From Streptomyces sp. XM83C (GTDB lineage: Bacteria > Actinomycetota > Actinomycetes > Streptomycetales > Streptomycetaceae): a stretch of DNA of 32,428 bases. A program made the translations under genes and the position numbers. The DNA is taken from the NCBI RefSeq assembly GCF_023072675.1, contig NZ_JALLGL010000037.1, positions 1-32,428 of the forward strand, given 5' to 3'. Of this stretch, positions 18,419 to 24,897 are shown piece after piece (position 1 is the stretch's first letter; each line of letters begins with the position of its first letter). Under the pieces are notes generated by a model, which saw only the letters and a list, made by a program, of their open reading frames with translations, ran no database searches and was not told the origin of the DNA.

Positions 18419-19689
18419 CACAGGTCTCCGAACGTCAGCCGGGCCACCCACTTGGTGTTCAGCACACCGGGCGCGGCCGGCACGATGATCCGCGCCGGGT
18501 GGCCGTGGTCGCGGGTGAGGGGCTCGCCGTTGACGTCGAGGGCGAGCAGCGAACGCGGGTCGGCGACCTGGTTCGCGCGCAGCGCGGCCCGCCGGAACGC
18601 CCCCTGCCGCTGAAGGGACTCCACGAACACGTCCGGCGGATCGGTGTCGTACCCGACGAGCGCGGCGAGGTCCCGCAGCCGCACCCCGCGCCACCACTGG
18701 TCGGGCGTGGACCAGCCCTCCACGCAGGCGATCGGCAGCGCCGCGCTGTGCTGCGGCATGGCGAGCAGGTCGGCGCGGCTGAGGCGGACGGTGCCGGTGC
18801 TGCCGCTGACGACGAGCCGCCAGGCCTCCTCGCCGGTCTCGGCGGCGCTGATCCCGGCGTACGCGGCGGTCTTGTTGATCTGGAAGCCGCCCGGTCCGCT
18901 GCCGGGGTCGGCGCCGCCGTGCGGGGCGAGCAGCGCGGTCCGCCGCCACACGCCGCCCAGGCTCTGTCCGACGCTGGTGACGAACAGCAGCAGCGACGCC
19001 CCGCCGACCAGCCCCAGCGCGCCGCGCCGGGACACGGTCGGCTGCGCGGGCCGCGGGGAGACCAGCTCGGCCGCCTCGTCGTCCCGGCCGTGACCCGTGC
19101 CGCGGGTGTCCCGCAGCCGGCGGGCGTTGCGCAGCGCGGTCGGCAGCCGCAGCACGACGTGGGCGACGAACGCGGCGAAGAACACCCATGCCCCGTAGAA
19201 GTGCAGCGCGTAGAAGGAGCCGGGGAACAGGTAGTCGAGCTGGATGTTCAGCACGCCGGTGGTGAACTCGAACAGGGCGCCGCCGACGAGCAGCAGCAGG
19301 GAGAGGCGCTCCAGGGCGTGGCTGACGGAGCGGGCCGGGGGCAGCGCGAACAGCTTCGGCACCACCGACCACAGTTTGGCCAGCAGCACGGGGATCAGGG
19401 TCAGCCCGAGGGTGACGTGCACGCCCTGCGTGAACCGGTACAGCCAGTGCGGGTCGGTGGGCCAGTCGAAGAGAAAGAACCCGAGGATCCCCTTGCCGGG
19501 GGTCTTGTCGTTGACCGGCGAGAGGCCGGGGTTGTAGGCGGCGTACGACACCAGTCCCGTCACGAACAGCACGGTGATCCCGGCGAGCAGGACGAGGCCG
19601 AGGACGGAGGTCAGCCAGGGGCCGCGCAGCGGGCTGCGCCAGAACCCGGGCGAGGTGGGGAGCCTTGGGTCACGGTCGGGGTGCGGCAT
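18418..19689 (-). CDS. Polytopic cytochrome b / molybdopterin-dependent oxidoreductase fusion
   Basis: 423 aa. Four N-terminal membrane helices (~25-52, 84-108, 126-150, 159-182) carry His91, His163 and His177, positioned as heme-b ligands. A basic cytoplasmic linker ends in SRRGALGLVGG (220-230), a twin-arginine motif directly before a fifth helix. Residues ~255-423 form a sulfite-oxidase/YedY-fold molybdopterin domain, with the Mo-ligating Cys322 in IACVEGWS and the terminal VLNTKWVARLTF. Electrons probably pass between the external Mo site and the quinone pool through heme b. The start ATG 19689 is chosen over an upstream in-frame ATG at 19737 because TACGGT lies 6 nt before it (leaderless). 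It is the first gene of a two-gene unit. Confidence 0.9.
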   Translation of the reverse strand: MPHPDRDPRLPTSPGFWRSPLRGPWLTSVLGLVLLAGITVLFVTGLVSYAAYNPGLSPVNDKTPGKGILGFFLFDWPTDPHWLYRFTQGVHVTLGLTLIPVLLAKLWSVVPKLFALPPARSVSHALERLSLLLLVGGALFEFTTGVLNIQLDYLFPGSFYALHFYGAWVFFAAFVAHVVLRLPTALRNARRLRDTRGTGHGRDDEAAELVSPRPAQPTVSRRGALGLVGGASLLLFVTSVGQSLGGVWRRTALLAPHGGADPGSGPGGFQINKTAAYAGISAAETGEEAWRLVVSGSTGTVRLSRADLLAMPQHSAALPIACVEGWSTPDQWWRGVRLRDLAALVGYDTDPPDVFVESLQRQGAFRRAALRANQVADPRSLLALDVNGEPLTRDHGHPARIIVPAAPGVLNTKWVARLTFGDL

Positions 19690-19695
19690 GGCTCG

Positions 19696-19747
19696 ACCGT
19701 AGGCCGGGACAGGCCCCCGGAGGGGGTCACGACCCATGACGAAACGC
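19696..19747. promoter_or_regulatory. Locus motif, site 3, and divergent leaderless promoters
   Basis: ACGAAACGC (19739-19747) is the complement of GCGTTTCGT; the wider context on the minus strand reads GTCAGCGTTTCGTCAT. It ends exactly 50 nt from the molybdoenzyme ATG, whose -10 TACGGT is the complement of 19696-19701. The divergent GT-C gene starts 58 nt to the right behind TAGCGT (19791-19796). An IR CCCCC-GGA-GGGGG (19714-19726) lies between motif and -10. Confidence 0.6.
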
Positions 19748-19804
19748 TGACGTCCGGGCCGGGCAACGCCACGGGACGGTCCCGGCGGCCTAGCGTTCGA
19801 CGGT

Positions 19805-21259
19805 GTGATCCGTACCCGAACCGCACCAGGACCCGCCGCCCCTCCCCGCGACCGGCGGGGCGTCCGCGCCGGTGACGCCGCCGCCGTGCTCGTGGCCGTC
19901 GCACTCGTCGTCGCGGCGGTCTTCGTCGGCCGTCACATCCAGGACACCCGGCACTCCCTGTTCGTCGACTGGCCCCCGCTGGTGGGCACCTGGGAGCCGC
20001 ACCTCGGGCCCGGCACACCGTTCGCGGCGGCCGTCGCCGTCGCGGTGGTGGCGTACGGCCCGCGGGTGGCCGCCCGGCTGCGCTGGCGGGCCCTGCTGCT
20101 CGCCGCGTACGGCACCGCCCTCGCCTGGACCTGGTCGCTGGCGCTGATCGACGGCTGGCAGCGGGGCGTGGTGGAGCGGCTGACCACCCGGCACGAGTAC
20201 GTCCCCGTCGTCGGCCGCTTCCACGACATCCCGGCCGCCCTGCGGGACTTCACGAACCACATCCTGATCCACTCCCCCGACAACTGGCCCGCGCACGTGG
20301 CCGGGCATCCGCCGGGCGCCGTCCTGACGTTCGTGCTGCTGGACCGGGCGGGGCTCGGGGGCGGCGGCTGGGCGGGCGCCTGGTGCATCACCGTCGGCGC
20401 GACGGGCTGCGTGGCCGTGCTGGTCGCGGTGCGGGCGCTGGCCTCGGAGCGGCTCGCCCGGCGTGCGGCGCCGTTCCTGGTGCTCGCGCCGGCCGCGGTG
20501 TGGGCGGGCGCCTCCCCCGACGCGTACTTCGCGGCGGTCGTCGCCTGGTCGGTGGCGCTGCTCGCGCTCGCGGTGAGCGGGGGCGCGCGGTGGTGGGCGC
20601 TGGGCTCGGGGCTGCTGTTCGGGCTCACCTGCTATCTGTCGTACGGCCTGACGCTGTTCGCGCTGCCGCTCGCCGCTGTGCTGCTGCTGGGGCGGGGGCG
20701 GCCGCGGGTGCTGCCGTTCGCGGTGGCGGGCCTCGCGGTCGTCCCGGCCGCGTTCACCCTTGCCGGGTTCGACTGGTGGGAGGCGTACCGGCTGCTGGTG
20801 CGCCGCTACTACGAGGGCGCGGGCGGCATCCGGCCGTACGGCTACTGGGTGTGGGCCAACCTGGCCTGCACGGTGCTGCTGATCGGGCTCGCCTCGGCGG
20901 CCGGGCTGCGGCGGGCGGGGGGCGTGCTGGTGTCCGCCCGGCGCCGGCGCGCGGACGAGGGCGCCGTACGGTCCGGGGGCCGTACAGCGGGTGCCGTACG
21001 GCGGGTGGTGGACGCCGTCCGGGCCGGCGGGCGGGGGACGCCCGAGGTGCGGCTGGCGGTGCTGGTGGCCGCCGCACTGCTGGCGCTGCTGGTCGCCGAC
21101 CTCTCCGGGATGAGCAAGGCGGAGACCGAGCGGATCTGGCTGCCGTTCGCGCTGTGGCTGCTGCCGTCGTGCGCGTTCCTCGACGGCACGCGCGCGTGGC
21201 TCGCCGCCCAGGCGGTGCTCGCACTGCTCGTCAACCATCTGCTGCTGACCGGCTGGTGA
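19805..21259 (+). CDS. GT-C-like integral membrane glycosyltransferase (putative)
   Basis: 484 aa with about ten hydrophobic segments. After the first helix comes a polar loop with Asp and Glu (VDWPPLVGTWEPHLG), where GT-C enzymes keep their catalytic acidic pair. NWPAHVAGHPPGAVLTFVLLDR has the H-P-P-G turn seen in ArnT/PMT-like transferases. DLSGMSKAETERIWLPFALWL near the C-terminus is typical of actinobacterial mannosyltransferase-like proteins. It probably uses a lipid-phosphate sugar, perhaps made by the nearby family 2 enzyme, on the outer membrane face (inference). The GTG start is leaderless behind TAGCGT. Codons for ~390-420 (Arg/Gly/Ala-rich) form a cytoplasmic loop. Confidence 0.78.
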   Translation: MIRTRTAPGPAAPPRDRRGVRAGDAAAVLVAVALVVAAVFVGRHIQDTRHSLFVDWPPLVGTWEPHLGPGTPFAAAVAVAVVAYGPRVAARLRWRALLLAAYGTALAWTWSLALIDGWQRGVVERLTTRHEYVPVVGRFHDIPAALRDFTNHILIHSPDNWPAHVAGHPPGAVLTFVLLDRAGLGGGGWAGAWCITVGATGCVAVLVAVRALASERLARRAAPFLVLAPAAVWAGASPDAYFAAVVAWSVALLALAVSGGARWWALGSGLLFGLTCYLSYGLTLFALPLAAVLLLGRGRPRVLPFAVAGLAVVPAAFTLAGFDWWEAYRLLVRRYYEGAGGIRPYGYWVWANLACTVLLIGLASAAGLRRAGGVLVSARRRRADEGAVRSGGRTAGAVRRVVDAVRAGGRGTPEVRLAVLVAAALLALLVADLSGMSKAETERIWLPFALWLLPSCAFLDGTRAWLAAQAVLALLVNHLLLTGW

Positions 21260-21332
21260 CGGACCGGCCGGTCGAGGCCGGCGGTGACCCGGACACGGGC
21301 CGGTCGTGAGCACGGTTCTCTAGGATCATGGC

Positions 21333-21773
21333 GTGGCCGAATTCCACCTCCAGCGCACCGCGCCGCTCTCCCTCGACGAGGCCTGGCACAGGCTGACCGA
21401 CTGGCCCCGGCACGGGCGGGCGGTCCCCCTCACCCGTGTCCGGGTCCTCACCCCGCCGCCCACGGCCGAGGGCACTGTCTTCGTGGCCCGCACGGGGCTC
21501 GGGCCGGTCGGCTTCGACGACCGCATGGAGGTCACGGTGTGGCGTCCCCCGGCCGGGGACACGCCGGGCCGCTGCCGGCTGGAGAAACGCGGCCGGCTGG
21601 TGCGCGGCTGGGCGGAGATCGAGGTCCGGCCGGGGCCGGGCGGCCGGGCACGGGTGGTCTGGCGGGAGGAACTGGACGTACGGCTGCTGCCGGCGCTGTT
21701 CGACGGTGTGCTGGCGCGGGCGGCCCGCCATGTGTTCGGGCGGGCGGTGAACCGGCTGCTCAGGGGCGTGTGA
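21333..21773 (+). CDS. SRPBCC (START/Bet v1-like) family protein
   Basis: 146 aa, standard length for the fold. FHLQRTAPLSLDEAWHRLTD is the usual first strand and helix, VEVTVW-like and KRGRLVRGWAEIEVRP strands follow, and the long C-terminal helix is LPALFDGVLARAARHVFGR. Such proteins bind hydrophobic ligands; the ligand here is unknown. GTG 21333 is leaderless behind TAGGAT (21321-21326), 73 nt after the GT-C gene, so it has its own promoter. Confidence 0.85.
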   Translation: MAEFHLQRTAPLSLDEAWHRLTDWPRHGRAVPLTRVRVLTPPPTAEGTVFVARTGLGPVGFDDRMEVTVWRPPAGDTPGRCRLEKRGRLVRGWAEIEVRPGPGGRARVVWREELDVRLLPALFDGVLARAARHVFGRAVNRLLRGV

Positions 21774-21800
21774 CGGGCGCGGGCGCCGGAGCGCGGGACG

Positions 21801-21940
21801 GGCCGGTGTCGCACGGCACGGCCGGCGGGGCGTGGAGCGACTTCCGGTGCCGTACCGCACGGGAACCCACCCCGCGCGGCCCCTTCCGGTGTCGTGCGGT
21901 CCCGGAGAACCGTGGACGCTCTCCGGGTGTCGTACGGCCT
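21801..21940. repeat. Four-copy degenerate ~40-bp repeat
   Basis: Variants of CTTCCGGTGTCGTACGG recur at 21801, 21841, 21882 and 21921 (periods 40, 41, 39), filling the 177-bp gap between the convergent SRPBCC and xdhC genes. The repeated core is partly palindromic around CCGTACGG/CGTACG. No coding content. Confidence 0.75.
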
Positions 21941-21950
21941 CCGAGCCCCG

Positions 21951-23129
21951 TCAGGCCACCGACCCGATCCGTCCCGTCGGCCCCGGCGCGGACGCCGTGT
22001 CGTGGTGGATCGGCGTGTGCGCGCCGGTCAGGGACACGCCGCTGCCGCCGCGCCGGTTCGCGACGATCTCCGCGGCGATCGACAGTGCTGTCTCCTCCGG
22101 TGTGCGGGCGCCGAGGTCGAGGCCGATCGGGGAGCGCAGCCGGGCCAGTTCGAGGTCGGTGACGCCGACCTCGCGCAGCCGGCGGTTGCGGTCCAGGTGG
22201 GTGCGGCGGGAGCCCATCGCGCCGACGTACGCCACCGGCAGCCGCAGCGCCAGCCGCAGCAGCGGCACGTCGAACTTGGCGTCGTGGGTGAGCACGCAGA
22301 GCACGGTACGGGCGTCGACGTCGGTGCGCTCCAGGTAGCGGTGGGGCCACTCGACGACGATCTCGTCGGCGTCGGGGAAGCGTTTCGCCGTGGCGAACAC
22401 GGGCCGGGCGTCGCACACGGTGACGCGGTAGCCGAGGAACTTGCCGATCCGCACCAGCGCCGACGCGAAGTCGATCGCACCGAAGACGATCATGCGGGGC
22501 GGGGGCACGGACGACTCGATCAGCAGGGTCAGCGGGGCTCCGCAGCGGGAGCCCTGCTCGCCGATCTCCAGGGTGCCGGTGCGGCCGGCGTCGAGGAAGG
22601 CGCGGGCCTCGGCGGCGACGGTGCGGTCGAGTTCCGGATGCCCGCCGAGCCCTCCGGCCGGGCGGGCGGACACCTCGGGGTCGTCGTCCGCGGCGCGGAC
22701 CAGCAGGGCCCGGCCGAGCAGGTCGGACGGCCCGCGCACCACGCGGGCGACGGCAGCCGCCTGCCCTCGCGCGGCGGCGGCCAGCGCCTCCGCGACCACC
22801 GGCCGGGCCGGATCGGCGGCCCGGACCGGGGTGACGAGGACGTCGATGACGCCGCCGCAGGTCAGGCCCACGGCGAAGGCGTCCTCGTCGCTGTAGCCGA
22901 AGCGTTCCAGGACGGTCTCGCCGTCCTGGAGCGCCTGCCGGCACAGCTCGTACACGGCGCCCTCCACACAGCCCCCGGAGACCGAGCCGATCGCCGTGCC
23001 GTCGGCGTCGACCGCGAGGGCGGCGCCGGGCTGGCGGGGGGCGCTGCCGCCGACGGCCACGACGGTGGCGACGGCGAAGTCACGTCCCTGCTCGACCCAC
23101 CGGTCCAGCTCTTCGGCGATGTCCAGCAT
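21951..23129 (-). CDS. xdhC: XdhC/CoxI family molybdenum-enzyme maturation factor
   Basis: 392 aa. The N-terminal XdhC domain has VGGSAPRQPGAALAVDADG and the family signature SVSGGCVEGAVYE. The C-terminal Rossmann-like domain begins at MIVFGAIDFASALVRIG and continues to VAYVGAMGSRRTH and RLRSPIGLDLGARTPEETALSI. XdhC binds and sulfurates the molybdenum cofactor before insertion into xanthine dehydrogenase (family knowledge). AAGGAG eight nt upstream fixes the start. It lies 52 nt behind the purine permease, so they probably share an mRNA. The last ~25 residues (TGAHTPIHHDTASAPG...) are an unstructured tail. Confidence 0.94.
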   Translation of the reverse strand: MLDIAEELDRWVEQGRDFAVATVVAVGGSAPRQPGAALAVDADGTAIGSVSGGCVEGAVYELCRQALQDGETVLERFGYSDEDAFAVGLTCGGVIDVLVTPVRAADPARPVVAEALAAAARGQAAAVARVVRGPSDLLGRALLVRAADDDPEVSARPAGGLGGHPELDRTVAAEARAFLDAGRTGTLEIGEQGSRCGAPLTLLIESSVPPPRMIVFGAIDFASALVRIGKFLGYRVTVCDARPVFATAKRFPDADEIVVEWPHRYLERTDVDARTVLCVLTHDAKFDVPLLRLALRLPVAYVGAMGSRRTHLDRNRRLREVGVTDLELARLRSPIGLDLGARTPEETALSIAAEIVANRRGGSGVSLTGAHTPIHHDTASAPGPTGRIGSVA

Positions 23130-23181
23130 CTGTCGGTCTCCTTCGGAGGCGGTGCGGAACGGGTATCCGGGACGGGGGCGG

Positions 23182-24639
23182 CTAGTGCACGCCCAGCCAG
23201 CTCTCGATCGGGTTGAGGGCGAAGTAGATCAGGAACACCACGGTCAGCCCCCACATGAAGGCGCCGATCTCGCGGGCCTTGCCCTGGGCGGTCTTGATCG
23301 CGACGTAGGAGATGACGCCGGCGGCGACACCGGTGGTGATGGTGTACGTGAACGGCATCAGCACGACGGTGAGGAACACCGGGATCGCGGTGGCCCGGTC
23401 GGCCCAGTCGACGTGCCGGGCGTTCATCAGCATCATCGCGCCGATGACGACGAGGGCGGCCGAGGCGACCTCCTGCGGCACGATCGCGGTGAGCGGGGTG
23501 AAGAAGAGGCAGGCCGCGAAGAACAGGCCGGTGACGACGGAGGCGAGACCGGTGCGGGCGCCCTCGCCGACGCCGGTGGCGGACTCGATGAACACGGTCT
23601 GCCCGGAGCCGCCCGCGACACCGCCGATCGCGCCGCCCGCGCCGTCGATGAACAGCGCCTTCGACAGGCCCGGCATGCGGCCCTTGTCGTCGGCGAGCTT
23701 CGCCTCGGTGCCGACGCCGATGATGGTGGCCATCGCGTCGAAGAACCCGGCGAGCACCAGTGTGAAGACGATCATGCCGATGGTCATGGCGCCGACCTCG
23801 CCCCAGCCGCCGAACTCGACCTCGCCGAAGAGGGAGAAGTCCGGCATGGAGACGGCGCTGCCGTGCAGTTCGGGCGCGCCGCTCGCCCAGGCGTCCTTGT
23901 CGATGACGCCGGCGGCGTTGAGGACGGCGGCGACGACCGTGCCGGAGACGATGCCGATGAGGATCGCGCCGGGCACGTTGCGGGCCTGGAGCATGAAGAT
24001 CAGCAGGAGGGTGCCGGCGAACAGCAGCACCGGCCAGCCGGCCAGCTCACCGGCGGGGCCGAGGGTGAGCGGGGTGGCCTTGCCCTGGTGGACGAAGCCG
24101 GACTTGTAGAAGCCGATGAGGGCGATGAACAGGCCGATGCCCATGGTGATGCCGTGCTTGAGCGCGAGCGGGATCGCGTTCATGATCATCTCACGCAGGC
24201 CGGTGACGACCAGCAGCATGATGACGGCGCCGTACATCACGCACATGCCCATCGCCTGCGGCCAGGTCATCTCGGGCGCGACCTGCGAGGAGAGGACACC
24301 GGAGACGGAGAGGCCCGCGGCGAGGGCGAGGGGCACCTTGCCGACGAAACCCATCAGCAGTGTGGTGAGGGCCGCCGCGAACGCGGTCGCGGTGATCAGC
24401 GCCTTCTGGCCGAGCGTGTCGCCGGCCGCGTCCTTGCCGGACAGGATCAGCGGATTGAGCAGCAGGATGTACGCCATCGCCATGAAGGTGGTGATGCCGC
24501 CGCGCACCTCGCGCGCGACGGTGGACTGCCGCTGGGATATGTGGAAGTACCGGTCGAGCCAGGACCGTCCGGCCGGGACGCGGGTGCCGTGGCCCGCGTC
24601 CTCCGCGACGGTCTCCGGCTCAAGTGACTGCTGGGTCAT
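23182..24639 (-). CDS. NCS2-family purine permease (AzgA/PbuG/GhxP type)
   Basis: 485 aa with about 12-14 membrane helices. REVRGGITTFMAMAYILLLNP is the N-terminal family hallmark. GSGQTVFIESATGVGEGART and the following TGLASVVTGLFF match the hypoxanthine/guanine/adenine branch of the family rather than the uric-acid/xanthine branch. It imports purine bases for the adjoining xanthine dehydrogenase; the exact specificity is inferred. A 258-bp gap separates it from the Mo-subunit gene upstream, so it may also have its own promoter. GGGAG about 11 nt before the ATG is the only ribosome-binding candidate. Confidence 0.92.
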   Translation of the reverse strand: MTQQSLEPETVAEDAGHGTRVPAGRSWLDRYFHISQRQSTVAREVRGGITTFMAMAYILLLNPLILSGKDAAGDTLGQKALITATAFAAALTTLLMGFVGKVPLALAAGLSVSGVLSSQVAPEMTWPQAMGMCVMYGAVIMLLVVTGLREMIMNAIPLALKHGITMGIGLFIALIGFYKSGFVHQGKATPLTLGPAGELAGWPVLLFAGTLLLIFMLQARNVPGAILIGIVSGTVVAAVLNAAGVIDKDAWASGAPELHGSAVSMPDFSLFGEVEFGGWGEVGAMTIGMIVFTLVLAGFFDAMATIIGVGTEAKLADDKGRMPGLSKALFIDGAGGAIGGVAGGSGQTVFIESATGVGEGARTGLASVVTGLFFAACLFFTPLTAIVPQEVASAALVVIGAMMLMNARHVDWADRATAIPVFLTVVLMPFTYTITTGVAAGVISYVAIKTAQGKAREIGAFMWGLTVVFLIYFALNPIESWLGVH

Positions 24640-24897
24640 GTGGGCCTACTCCCAAGGTTCATAGGGGCACCCGCATGAAGAACCGCTCACGGTCTTCGAC
24701 CGCTGTGCGCGGCTGCGGGATTTGGGAAGGTGCTGCGGCCGCACGACCCGGGGGACGGCCCGAGACGAACGAACAGGTACGGAACGAGAAGGGTGGTGCG
24801 GTCCGGGTACCGCGAGCGGTGCGGCACCGGGGGGGTTCTCCGGGCGGCGCGGGGGAGGTGTGACGTTCCACGGTGCGCCGCCCGGAGGGTCGGTGGG

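Noticed and set aside
12645..21773. Classical antibiotic biosynthetic cluster
   Set aside because: No polyketide synthase, NRPS, terpene cyclase or RiPP precursor is present; the enzymes fit sugar/lipid-carrier chemistry better.
24640..24897. Small gene between the Mo subunit and the purine permease
   Set aside because: Short frames on both strands lack ribosome-binding sites and recognisable domains; the 258-bp gap is best read as non-coding. ACTCCCAAGG at 24648 only weakly resembles the xdh iterons.
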